Shown here: positions 18,023 through 27,116 of the stretch, piece by piece
How the letters are laid out: each line of letters opens with the position of its first letter
How positions within the stretch are numbered: position 1 is the stretch's first letter
Assembly: GCF_014649495.1 (NCBI RefSeq)
Contig: NZ_BMTD01000002.1
Span: 310,001 to 374,000, forward strand
Source of the DNA: Streptomyces filipinensis
GTDB lineage: Bacteria; Actinomycetota; Actinomycetes; Streptomycetales; Streptomycetaceae
Direction of reading: 5' to 3'
DNA: 64,000 bases
Position numbers and translations under genes: made by a program
The notes under the pieces: model-generated
The model's database searches: none
What the model was told of the DNA's origin: nothing
Seen by the model: the letters and a program-made list of their open reading frames with translations, nothing else

Positions 18023-18802
18023 GGGTGCAGGCGATGCTGGTGAAGGCGAGGAAGTGATCGGCCTTGCGCTCATAGCGGCGATGGAGGCGGCGGCAGCCGG
18101 CGAGCCAGGACATGGTGCGCTCGATGGTCCAGCGGTGGCGGCCGAGCCGCTGCGCGGTCTCGATCCCCTTGCGGGCGATGCGGTGCTTGATGCCGCGCCC
18201 TCGTAACCATCGGCGCAGATGAGGATAGTCGTAGCCCTTGTCCGCGTGGAGCTTGTCGGGCCTGCGTCGCCGCCGCCCGCGGCGGGAGCGGATCGGTGGT
18301 ACGCCCTTCACCAGGGGGATCAGTGCCTGGCTGTCGTGCAGGTTCACCACCGAGATTCCGACGGACAGGGGCAGACCCGTCCGCTCGGTGATCAAATGGA
18401 TCTTCGATCCGTACTTGCCCCGGTCGACAGGATTCGGGCCTGTCAGGTCCCCCTTTTCAGGGCCCGCATGTTCACCGAGTCGATCGCGCAGCGGGACCAG
18501 TCCAACTCGCCGCGCGAACCGAGCTCGTCGAGGACCAGACGGTGGAGCTTGGCCCACACCCTGGCCTTCGTCCACTCGGCAAAACGGCGGTGAGCCGTCG
18601 CCCCCGACGGACCGAACGACGCGGCGGGCAACTGCTGCCACGTGCAGCCCGAGGTGGCCACGAACACGATCGCGGCCAGCACCTCACGGTCGCCATGCCG
18701 ACGGCGGCCACCGCCCTGAGGCCGCGAAGGCGCCTCCGGCACCACCCGCTGGAACAACTCCCACAGCTCATCCGGCACCAGCCGCTCAACGATCCCCACC
18801 AC
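17994..18802 (-). CDS. IS5-family DDE transposase made by frameshifting
   Basis: Two overlapping frames. orfA (18802 to 18443) starts with a GTG and gives MVGIVERLVPDELWELF through WQQLPAASFG to SRCAIDSVNM (first Asp). orfB continues to 17994 with DRGKYGSKIHLITE, KLHADKGYD (second Asp) and RWTIERTMSWLAGCRRL (Glu). The joint is at a slippery AAAAGGGGG run at about 18445-18460, where orfA ends ALKRGT and orfB enters at PEKGDL. A -1 shift would give a full-length DDE transposase of about 268 aa. This is the standard arrangement for the IS427-type group, not a pseudogene. Confidence 0.88.
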
Positions 18803-18824
18803 GCCTCACAGCCTACAGAGGCAA

Positions 18825-18843
18825 CCAATTGAGATGACGTCTT
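18825..18843 (-). repeat. right terminal inverted repeat of the IS
   Basis: Exact complement of the left repeat; TTA flanks both ends. Confidence 0.92.
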
Positions 18844-18845
18844 AG

Positions 18846-19208
18846 TGCCCGCCGACACGACGTTCTCCACATCGTGACCTGCACTCTCCCGAAAGGACGA
18901 AAGGCTCGCCCTACATGCACCGCCACTCTTGGCATCGACGCTGAAATCGTCACCGCCCTCTCGATCAAAGCCCGTTACAGCCAGGCCCCGCAATGATTCA
19001 TCTGGCGCAGCTTGTAGCGGAATGAGGGAATCCGAATACTGGATCCACCCGACACCCCGAGGCACCTAGATCGCCACCAAACAGGGGAACATCAGTTCGT
19101 GAACGATGAATTTCGGCCCGTGGCTCAATCATGAGCGAAGGAAGTCGTCGAGCCGGGTATCCGAGGATTCCCCTTACGGCGGTGTAGGGGGTGCTAGCGT
19201 GACTGATC
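18846..19208 (+). promoter_or_regulatory. upstream region of the Wadjet operon
   Basis: 363 bp, visibly less GC-rich than the core, with no credible gene. Close to jetA there is CTTACG (about 19174) and TAGCGT (19195-19200). The latter is 8 nt before the GTG at 19209 and there is no Shine-Dalgarno sequence, so a leaderless jetA message is likely. Confidence 0.4.
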
Positions 19209-20729
19209 GTGTATCACGATCTGCCCCACCCGCCTCACTTGCCTGATGAAGGACTGGTTCGCCGCGTCAAGGCACTGGCTTGTACAGCACCATTGCAGGC
19301 ATTGGATCAGCGCAAGGCATCGCTGGATTGGGCAGATGCCAAGGTCTATCACATGGCCGAAATCGCGTTGCACACGATCGATCAGGTCACCATCGCGATG
19401 GACTTCGACGCCGGAGCCGAACACACCAAGGTACTTGAACAGGTAAAACACTTCGTCGCGGCTCAGGCGCCCGACAGAGACGACGCCGAGCACGCCGCTG
19501 TGGCCGACTGGGTACTCCAGCGGCTGATCAATGTCGGCACCATCGAACGTGGATTCTCCTGGCACTACGGGCTTGTCGGAGACGAGGGAACCTACGACCG
19601 CTTCGAGTTCGACTTCAAATTGCTGGTGGAACAGTCGACACCCGACGGGTTTTCACTGCGGGCCACCGACGAGGCCATCAACGTACTCGTCGGCGCATTG
19701 GATACAGACGTGGAATCCGCGCAGATCGCCGCCGAGGTCAAACTCGACAATCTCATCAGGCGCGGTCGGCTCGCCGACGCCAAACTCGCCGCCGAACAGG
19801 CCAGGTACCGCACGGTCCAATATGGAGAGACACTACGTCGCTACCTCGATGCCACCCGTCGCGACGTTCGCACGGTGGACTGGGAACGGGTGGTACCAGA
19901 CCTGCTGTTGGACGCGCTTGAGCACATCGAGGGCCGCTACACGGCGGAACACGCCATCCTGACCAATATCACCGCCGCGCGGGACGACTCTGACGATCCG
20001 CGCCACAAGCAGCGGGCAGCGGAGCTCGTGGAGATCGTCCGCGACTGTATCCGCCGTCATATGCAGCTCCAGAAAGCCGTACAGGAAGCGGGCGATCAGT
20101 TCCGTTCCGAACAGGACCGTCAGCTGTTCTCCGGCGAACCGCAGCGCGCCGCGCTCCACTTGCACGGACAACTGCTGGTACCGCTACTTGGACTTCCTGT
20201 GGGCAAAGCACTCGGGCCGGTGTACGACTTCTTCCGTGGGGCGGTCGCCCCGGCACCCCCCGAAGTTCCCACGCTGCCGTCACTCGTGGAGCGTCTCCTG
20301 CAACGGCCCTCGGAGCCCGAGAGATTCGCCGGCGAGGTTCGAGATCCTCAGTTCGACCCCGTGCCGGAACGGGAATTGTTCACTCCCGAACATTTCAGGC
20401 TAGCGAGCGAGATCCTCTCCCTGCCCGGTGGCTCCGCGTCTCTGAGCGACTTGCTCGCACGTGCGCGCCGCCATGAGCCCCAGGTCGCCCGGCTGGTGAT
20501 GCATCGGGCGGCACACGCTTTCAACCCGTCCGTCGGTGACGCGGTACGTGAGCACGTACCTGAGGTGTTGATCGCCGTACCCACCGGGGATCCCCTGCAC
20601 AGCCCGCAGTTCGGCGGCGATGAACTGTGGCTCACGAAAGCAGGCGTAAGGCCAGTCGTTCCAGGATCGGAGGAGCCAGGTACGGCTCGGCACGAGGAGT
20701 TCGGTGATGAGATCTCGCTTCACGGATGA
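19209..20729 (+). CDS. jetA: Wadjet protein JetA (MksF-like kleisin)
   Basis: 506 aa, the normal size of JetA. I identify it mainly by order, because it precedes a JetB-size gene, a giant SMC-like ATPase and a TOPRIM protein in the usual Wadjet order. The sequence is helical with winged-helix-like stretches (ADWVLQRLINVGTIERGFSW; SLSDLLARARRHEPQVARL). In Wadjet, JetA bridges the SMC heads and recruits JetB. The GTG start at 19209 has no ribosome site, suggesting a leaderless transcript. The gene overlaps jetB by 23 nt. The Wadjet subtype is not assigned; it is not obviously the DUF3375 (type I) form. Confidence 0.82.
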   Translation: MYHDLPHPPHLPDEGLVRRVKALACTAPLQALDQRKASLDWADAKVYHMAEIALHTIDQVTIAMDFDAGAEHTKVLEQVKHFVAAQAPDRDDAEHAAVADWVLQRLINVGTIERGFSWHYGLVGDEGTYDRFEFDFKLLVEQSTPDGFSLRATDEAINVLVGALDTDVESAQIAAEVKLDNLIRRGRLADAKLAAEQARYRTVQYGETLRRYLDATRRDVRTVDWERVVPDLLLDALEHIEGRYTAEHAILTNITAARDDSDDPRHKQRAAELVEIVRDCIRRHMQLQKAVQEAGDQFRSEQDRQLFSGEPQRAALHLHGQLLVPLLGLPVGKALGPVYDFFRGAVAPAPPEVPTLPSLVERLLQRPSEPERFAGEVRDPQFDPVPERELFTPEHFRLASEILSLPGGSASLSDLLARARRHEPQVARLVMHRAAHAFNPSVGDAVREHVPEVLIAVPTGDPLHSPQFGGDELWLTKAGVRPVVPGSEEPGTARHEEFGDEISLHG

Positions 20730-21510
20730 CGACGCCGAGCAGGCCGCGCAGCTGCTCGCTTTCGCGATGCGCCCTCGGCTGCTGCCGAGTCGCGACAACG
20801 CCTATCGAGAGCTTCTGCGCCGCTACCGGCACGACGGCGCGTTCCGAACGTTGACCGGACGGATCGCCGCCGGTCTGGGGCTCAGGGTGCTGGGGGAACA
20901 CGAGGACATCGGCCTCGCGATCGCGGCCGACGGCGGTTCTCCCTTCGAGACCAGGATGGAGACCTACGCCCGCCGCACCCAGAAGGAAGGCGGCTACGCC
21001 GAGCGCTTTCTGCACGGCATCATCCACCTTGCTGTCGCCGCGGTGTCCTTTCCCCGGCCGGACGACCTCGCCGAAGACGAGTACGTCGGCAGGGTCAGTG
21101 TCGACGTGGTCGACGCCGTCGTTCGCGAAGCCTGCGACCGGTTGCGTGAAAAAGCGGCGTCCCGTGAGGAGTCGGCCGACGTACCCAGTGACGCACCGGA
21201 ACTGGAATTGGCGTGGCACGCGTATGCCAACCGTCCGGAGGCATTCCCCACCAAGGACAAGCGTCGAGCGATGAACACCACCAAGGGCATGGTTTCCCGA
21301 GCTCTAAACTTCCTCGCGGAACAGGGCTTCCTGACGCCGATGAAGAACGCCGGCGAGGACGTCTTTCAGACCACACGGCGTTACCAGCTTCAGGTGCGTG
21401 AACTTGCGGCCACCAGCGCTTTCGAGGAGTTGGTGGCGCTGGGCGTGGTCCTTCCCATGGCTGTGACGACCGGACCGGGAACCGTGGCGGAGGCTCCGGA
21501 AGATGTATGA
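20707..21510 (+). CDS. jetB: Wadjet protein JetB (MksE-like, KITE)
   Basis: 267 aa from ATG 20707, with AGGAG about 8 nt before it; GTG 20704 is in frame directly ahead. It contains winged-helix-like parts typical of KITE subunits (AMNTTKGMVSRALNFLAEQG, TTRRYQLQVRELA). It dimerises on the JetA kleisin in the motor complex. Its 3' end overlaps jetC by 8 nt, so the three motor subunits are translationally coupled. Confidence 0.82.
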   Translation: MRSRFTDDDAEQAAQLLAFAMRPRLLPSRDNAYRELLRRYRHDGAFRTLTGRIAAGLGLRVLGEHEDIGLAIAADGGSPFETRMETYARRTQKEGGYAERFLHGIIHLAVAAVSFPRPDDLAEDEYVGRVSVDVVDAVVREACDRLREKAASREESADVPSDAPELELAWHAYANRPEAFPTKDKRRAMNTTKGMVSRALNFLAEQGFLTPMKNAGEDVFQTTRRYQLQVRELAATSAFEELVALGVVLPMAVTTGPGTVAEAPEDV

Positions 21511-24500
21511 ACTGTCCCGAGTGCTCCTGCAGTCCGTCGGGCCCAAGGCGGCGCGCTACGAGAACGTTCTCCTGGACTTCAGCGGCGTCGGAGACCCTAT
21601 CGCCGACCGCCCCGCCACCTTGTTCAGTGTCAGGGACGAGCAACCTGTCCGGCGCCCCTCCCCGGCCACGGTGCTCTTCCTTGAGAACGGCGGCGGCAAG
21701 TCCGTACTGATCAAGCTGATCTTCTCAGTCCTGCTGCCCGGACGCCGTCAAGTGGTGGGTACCCGTGATCCTCGCGCGCTGAGCGGATTCGTACTCGACA
21801 ACGATGTGGCCCACATCGCGCTGGAATGGACACACACCCGCAGCGGGCGTCGACTGGTGACCGGCAAAGTCGCCGAGTGGCGCCACCTCAAGGCGACTCA
21901 GGACCCGTCCAACTTGATTGAACGCTGGTACCACTTCCGCCCTACACGGGAGACCACACTCGACACCCTCCCCGTGGCCGAGGACGGACGATATCTGCGG
22001 CTGGCCGACTTCATCGGCGAACTCGACGAGGCCCAACGGGCTGATCCTGAACTTGAGTTCAATCATTTCCGCGTTCAATCCGAGTGGACAGAACGACTCA
22101 CAGACCTCGGCTTGGATCCCGAACTCTTCCGCTACCAACGGGCAATGAACGCCGGGGAAGGTGAGGCGGCCGACGTCTTCTCCTTCGCCAGCGACGCTGC
22201 TTTCGTAGAGTTCCTGTTGTCAGCCGTGGTGCCCACCGGACCGGCACAGGATCTCGCCAACCTGCTGAGCTCCTACGGCGACAAGCTCGGCAGGCGTGGT
22301 GCGCTGACCTTGGAACGGGACTTCGTGGCTGGCGCGCTGGAGTTCCTCGAACCGCTGGCCGGCATCCACATCACCGCTCTCACTGCCCAGGAGGAACAGC
22401 GGGCCGCGAGGAAGACGCTGGACGCCTTTGTCCGTTCGGTGAAGGTACGCGCGTTCCGTGAGGTCGAGGCCGCCAAGGCGAGCGAAGAGGTTGCCAAACG
22501 CCTTGGCGGCGACCTGCGGCGGGCCGTGCTCCACCACGAGAAGCTCGCGGCCGCAGCCCGTGAACTGGGCCGACTCACAGCCTTGTTGAAGCTGGCCGAA
22601 GCCGAGGAGGAACAGCAGAAGGCCCGCGCCGCGTGGAACCGAGCGCAAGAGACCGAACGCGCCTGGAAGGTCGTACCCCGCCTGGCCAAGAGCCTGGAAG
22701 CGACCGCCAACGCGAACCGGTTGCGTGAGCTGGTCCGGCGTACTGAGGAAGCCGCCCTTCCGGCACTTCAGGCCCGGGACGCCGCGCTGGAGGTTCTCGT
22801 CGGGGCATTGCGCACCATGTCACGGCGCCTCACTGAGCAGGCGGAGACGGCGCGGCATCAGGCAGAGAGCGAACGCACGCTGTCCGAGCAGGCCCAGACC
22901 GAGCACAACGCGGCCGTCGGCCTGGCTGCCGAGCACCGGGCGCAGGCCAAGGCGCTCGACACCCGTATCCAGGAAGTGCGGGACGCCCTCGCGGACGCTG
23001 TGCGCGACGGTCTGCTGAGCGACGGCGTGACGGCTCGTGACGCCGCGCGGCAAGCCGAGGAGGAGGCCCGTAAGAACGCCGAGGAGATATCCCGTCTGGA
23101 ATCCGCCGCCGAGGACGCGGCGGGGCTTCACGATGCTTCCCACCGAGCTTGCCGAGCCGCTGAGCAGACTTTGGCCGAGGCCCGGCACTCTCTTGATCTG
23201 GCCCGCCGCGACTGGACGAGAGCCGACGAGCGCACCCGTGCCCTGGAAGCGGAGATCCAGCCGCTCGCACTCCTGGACATCGAACGTCTCGACCTTGAGG
23301 TGGACGCTCCCAGGCTGGTGGGCAAGCTCGCTCAGCGACGTGACGCCGCGGATGTGGAAAGGACCGAGATCCGTATCGCCATGGTCCGTGACGAACGTGC
23401 CAGGCTCGCGTTGGAGACGAACGAACTGCTGCCGCCCTCACCGGAGGCCGCGGAAGCGTGCGAGACTTTGCGAGAAGCCGGTGTCGACGCCTATACCGGC
23501 TGGGACTACCTCGCCGGTCTGCCCCGGGTCGAGCAGCGCCGTGCGCTCATCGAGCGCGTGCCGCATCTGGTCACGGGCGTACTCCTGAACGATCCCGAGC
23601 AGACGGCGCGGGCAACGGAGATCCTGGTCGCCCGGAAGCTGTGGCCCAGCACGCTGGTGGCGCTGGGCACCACCACGGACATGCACGAACCCATCGCATC
23701 ACTCTCCGGGCTGGATTTCGTGGTGCCTCCGCATCCGGCGCTGTACGACGAGAGAGCAGCCGCGGAGGAGCGGCTCGCTTTCGGTCGTCGTCATGACGAA
23801 CACCGCGCGCGGATCGCCGAGTGGGACGCTCGGCAACGTATGTTTCTCTCGCTGCTCAACCGTCTAGAGGAGTGGCGGGTGGACTTCCCTGAAGGAAGGC
23901 TCGCCGAACTGCGTGAGATCGTCACCGTCCGGGTGCAGGCTCACGACGAGGCCCAGGAGGCGCTGACCGAGCAGACCGAGAAGCGTGAGGTTGCAGCCGC
24001 CCGTCTCAAGACCATCCGCGAAGCCATTCCGCCGCTTCGTACGGCGCAGTCGGCACTGGAAACCCGTAAGTCCACGTTGAGTGGGCTGGCCAGCCAGGAG
24101 GAGCGGATCCCCAACTGGCAGACCGCTGTGGACCAGGCTCGGACGGCGGAGGTTCGAGCACGAGAGGCCGCTCAGCAGGCGGAAACAGCTGCCGAAAGTC
24201 ACCGGGCCGCCAGCGCCGAGCACGTGCGCACGATGGACCGTCTGACCGGCTCCGCGCACCGTATGACCGCCGAACTGAATGAGCTTCCGGGCGCCGACGC
24301 CGTTACGGAGAACAGGACAGAGGTTCCGGCGGAACCGCTCCCCGTGCTGCGCCGTGCCTACGAGGCTGCGGCCATCGAGTATGAACGCGCATCTGTCGGT
24401 GCCGACCTGCTCCTCGACATGCGTCAGGCGGAGCAACGCGAGAAGCAAGCGGCGCAGGAGCTGGGTGATGATTCTCCCGAAACACAAGCAGCCGCCCAGG

Positions 24501-26002
24501 CGTTGCTGAACGGTCCTGACGGAGTGGACGGCGCGAGCCGGGCCGCCGCTCAACGCCGTGCCGAACAGGCGGTCTCCGACTGCCAGACCTCACTGTCCGA
24601 GGCAGACGCGAGTGTCGCGGAACACCGAGCGGTCCTCAAAGACTTTCCGGAACCGCTCACCGACGTGGACCTCGCTCCCTACGGCCCGCCTCTGCACGTC
24701 TTACACGGTATGCGTCTGATCGAGGCGGCGGAGCACGATCGGGACGAGGCAGAACGTATCCGGCGCGAACTCGACTACCACAGCGAGCGTGCCGAGCGCA
24801 CCGCCGCCGCCCTGCGCTCCTCCGCGAAGAACTTCACGGACCTGATCACCGTCTTGTCCCGGTCGGGTGAGCCCCGCGAAGACGACATACCGTACGAGGG
24901 CGGTGTCTCGGCCGCCCGGGACCGGCACACCGTACTGAAGACCGAGTACGACCGGATCGGGACAAAGGTCGAGACGGCACTCGCCGAAGAACGAACGCTG
25001 ACCGACCAGCTGGTCGGGTTCGCCGCGGACGCGCAGTTCGGGGGGCTGCCCTCCCCCAGCCGCACCGTCATCCAGTCCTGTCCTCGTGCCGAACTGCCGG
25101 CGCGGGCGGCCGAATGGAGCGATAGCCTTCGCCCCAGACTGCGTAGCCTCACCGTGGACCTGGACTCCATCGAACGGCACCGCCGGCAGATCGTGCTCCA
25201 GCTGTGCCAGCAGGTGCAGGAGGCACTGCGGACCTTGAAGCGGGCGCAGTCCCTTTCCCGGCTGCCCAGGGGGCTGCAGGAGTGGTCCGAGCAGGAATTC
25301 CTGCGGATCCGCTTCACCGAGGTCTCCGAACAGGCGCTGGAGGACCGGCTCGGCACGGTCGTGGACGAGACCGCCGAAGCCGCGATCCACAGAAAAGAGA
25401 TCAAACGGGACGGCCTGGCCTTGCTGTTACGCGGCGTGACCGAAGCAGTGGCTCCTAAGGGGTTCCGGGTGCGGATCCTCAAACCGGACGCCGTTCTACG
25501 GACGGAACGGGTGCCCGTCTCGGCCATGAAAGACCTCTTCTCGGGCGGCCAGGTGCTGACCGCGGCCATCGTCCTCTACTGCACCATGGCAGCGCTGCGC
25601 GCGAACGAGAAGGGCAGGGTGCAGCACCGCCGGAACTCGGGCGTGCTGTTCCTGGACAACCCGATCGGTCGCGCCTCGGCCGGTTATCTGTTGAGGCTTC
25701 AGCAGTCGGTCGCCCGCGCGCTGGGTGTCCAACTCGTCTACACCACAGGGCTGAACGACCTGGCGGTCCTGGACTCCTTCCCGCTCGTCATCCGTCTGCG
25801 CAATGACGCCGACCTACGCGCACACCGCATGTACCTCACCGTCGTGGGCGACAGGAGGAAACATCTCCTCGAGCCTCTTGAGGAGGGCGAGAACCCGGTG
25901 ATCACGTCCATCAGGTACCACGCCCGTGCTGACGCAGAGCACAACCACCACCAGGATCCCGGGGAAGAGAGCGTTGACCGATCTGAGTCGTCCCGCGCGT
26001 GA
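21503..26002 (+). CDS. jetC: Wadjet protein JetC (MukB/MksB-like SMC ATPase)
   Basis: 1499 aa, at the long end for JetC. The N-terminal head has a Walker A loop FLENGGGKSVLIKL (Lys66). A long Glu/Ala/Arg-rich coiled coil with a hinge-like break near residues 640-760 occupies the middle. The C-terminal head has the ABC signature LFSGGQ (about residue 1346) and a Walker B strand GVLFLDNPIGRAS at about 1381-1393. Where SMC proteins usually have Asp-Glu, this reads Asp-Asn. The protein extrudes DNA loops using ATP to sense small circular DNA. It overlaps jetB (8 nt) and jetD (29 nt). Confidence 0.92.
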   Translation: MYELSRVLLQSVGPKAARYENVLLDFSGVGDPIADRPATLFSVRDEQPVRRPSPATVLFLENGGGKSVLIKLIFSVLLPGRRQVVGTRDPRALSGFVLDNDVAHIALEWTHTRSGRRLVTGKVAEWRHLKATQDPSNLIERWYHFRPTRETTLDTLPVAEDGRYLRLADFIGELDEAQRADPELEFNHFRVQSEWTERLTDLGLDPELFRYQRAMNAGEGEAADVFSFASDAAFVEFLLSAVVPTGPAQDLANLLSSYGDKLGRRGALTLERDFVAGALEFLEPLAGIHITALTAQEEQRAARKTLDAFVRSVKVRAFREVEAAKASEEVAKRLGGDLRRAVLHHEKLAAAARELGRLTALLKLAEAEEEQQKARAAWNRAQETERAWKVVPRLAKSLEATANANRLRELVRRTEEAALPALQARDAALEVLVGALRTMSRRLTEQAETARHQAESERTLSEQAQTEHNAAVGLAAEHRAQAKALDTRIQEVRDALADAVRDGLLSDGVTARDAARQAEEEARKNAEEISRLESAAEDAAGLHDASHRACRAAEQTLAEARHSLDLARRDWTRADERTRALEAEIQPLALLDIERLDLEVDAPRLVGKLAQRRDAADVERTEIRIAMVRDERARLALETNELLPPSPEAAEACETLREAGVDAYTGWDYLAGLPRVEQRRALIERVPHLVTGVLLNDPEQTARATEILVARKLWPSTLVALGTTTDMHEPIASLSGLDFVVPPHPALYDERAAAEERLAFGRRHDEHRARIAEWDARQRMFLSLLNRLEEWRVDFPEGRLAELREIVTVRVQAHDEAQEALTEQTEKREVAAARLKTIREAIPPLRTAQSALETRKSTLSGLASQEERIPNWQTAVDQARTAEVRAREAAQQAETAAESHRAASAEHVRTMDRLTGSAHRMTAELNELPGADAVTENRTEVPAEPLPVLRRAYEAAAIEYERASVGADLLLDMRQAEQREKQAAQELGDDSPETQAAAQALLNGPDGVDGASRAAAQRRAEQAVSDCQTSLSEADASVAEHRAVLKDFPEPLTDVDLAPYGPPLHVLHGMRLIEAAEHDRDEAERIRRELDYHSERAERTAAALRSSAKNFTDLITVLSRSGEPREDDIPYEGGVSAARDRHTVLKTEYDRIGTKVETALAEERTLTDQLVGFAADAQFGGLPSPSRTVIQSCPRAELPARAAEWSDSLRPRLRSLTVDLDSIERHRRQIVLQLCQQVQEALRTLKRAQSLSRLPRGLQEWSEQEFLRIRFTEVSEQALEDRLGTVVDETAEAAIHRKEIKRDGLALLLRGVTEAVAPKGFRVRILKPDAVLRTERVPVSAMKDLFSGGQVLTAAIVLYCTMAALRANEKGRVQHRRNSGVLFLDNPIGRASAGYLLRLQQSVARALGVQLVYTTGLNDLAVLDSFPLVIRLRNDADLRAHRMYLTVVGDRRKHLLEPLEEGENPVITSIRYHARADAEHNHHQDPGEESVDRSESSRA

Positions 26003-27116
26003 GCTGCTGAGCGCGCTTCACGAACACGCCCATTCGCAGAAGAAGTGGGACGGCACGCGTAAGACGAGCGTCTCTCTGCCGGAGTTGCGCCGTGTCTTCC
26101 GTACGGTGCCCCATCCGAAGGTGGAGGACGAGCTGGAGTCGGTGGTTCTGAGGCGTCATCTGGACGAGCTGTACGAGTGCGGGGCCATCACGGCGATGAA
26201 GGGCGACGACGGGGAGAGAATTCCGTTGCCGAAGGGCGTGTGGGTGCTGCCCACCCACCAGGCGGCGAAGAAGGTGCGGGAGCCGCTTCCACCCTTGCAT
26301 CCGAACATGCGCAAGGTGGCCGGGTACTGGGACAACGCCGCGCCCAGGACCCGGATCGGCTACCGCGCGGTCAACAACTGGTTCCTCTCCGAGCCTGATA
26401 TGACACCTGCACCGAAGCGTGAGCGTGCTCTTGACATCTTCGGTAGTCGCACCTATTCGGGATGGTTCGATGCCGAAGAAAAGGCATTCGACGAGTTGGG
26501 GGGTCCGTTCTTCTCAGACCGGGAAGCTCTGTACAAACTATTGCAAATGTATTCGGCGCCGCCTCAAATCCTCACCGAGAGACTCATCGCAGAGAGCGAC
26601 GGTTACTACGGGCGCATCGGCGACGGTGACGTTCTCCTGGTCGTAGAGAACGTCACCACATGCTGGTCGTTGATAGAGGCGTTGGACAGGATGAAGGACC
26701 ACACAGTCGGCTACGTGGCCTGCGGGATGGGAAGTTCGTTCTTGGCCTCACTCGCCGGTGTCAAGATGCTTCGACGCGGCAAGATCGCGGAGATCCGCTA
26801 CTTCGGCGACCTCGACCCGACCGGATTGTCAATCCCGGCGGCGGCTGCCGAGGAGGCCGCCAAGGACAACGACCTCCCCGCAGTTTTGCCTGCGGTCGGG
26901 CTCTATGACGCGCTGCTTGGCACCGGCACCCCGTTGCCGCGCAAGGAGAGACGCCTTACGACGCAACAGGCAACCGGCCGAGTCCGATGGCTTGATCCTT
27001 CGCACCAGGCCATGGCGACTGCGCTGTTGTGCGGCGAAGATCGCCTCGCCCAGGAATGGGTCAACCTGCGGTATCTGAAGTCGAACAGCGAGTGGCTCAG
27101 GGACATGCACAGATGA
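25974..27116 (+). CDS. jetD: Wadjet protein JetD (TOPRIM nuclease)
   Basis: 380 aa from TTG 25974 (GGGGAAGA 5-8 nt upstream); the longer frame from 25926 lacks a ribosome site. The N-terminal two-thirds is the DNA-binding arm and CAP-like region. The TOPRIM domain has its Glu in VLLVVENVTTCW and the DxD in IRYFGDLDPTGLSIPA. JetD cleaves the plasmid once the SMC motor has stalled. The stop overlaps the ATG of the STAND ATPase gene (ATGA). Confidence 0.9.
   Translation: MTDLSRPARELLSALHEHAHSQKKWDGTRKTSVSLPELRRVFRTVPHPKVEDELESVVLRRHLDELYECGAITAMKGDDGERIPLPKGVWVLPTHQAAKKVREPLPPLHPNMRKVAGYWDNAAPRTRIGYRAVNNWFLSEPDMTPAPKRERALDIFGSRTYSGWFDAEEKAFDELGGPFFSDREALYKLLQMYSAPPQILTERLIAESDGYYGRIGDGDVLLVVENVTTCWSLIEALDRMKDHTVGYVACGMGSSFLASLAGVKMLRRGKIAEIRYFGDLDPTGLSIPAAAAEEAAKDNDLPAVLPAVGLYDALLGTGTPLPRKERRLTTQQATGRVRWLDPSHQAMATALLCGEDRLAQEWVNLRYLKSNSEWLRDMHR

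Larger units (their letters stand above)
17611..18843. mobile_element. IS5-family insertion sequence with a passenger gene
   Basis: A 1233-bp unit with perfect 19-bp terminal inverted repeats (AGACGTCATCTCAATTGGT) and a short TTA or YTAR-like duplication at the flanks (CTTA before, TTAG after). Inside are a two-frame DDE transposase on the minus strand (about 850 bp with its end, the usual full size of the group) and, next to the left repeat, about 380 bp holding an ankyrin-repeat gene. The element sits between vapC and the Wadjet operon and interrupts no recognisable gene. Confidence 0.85.
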
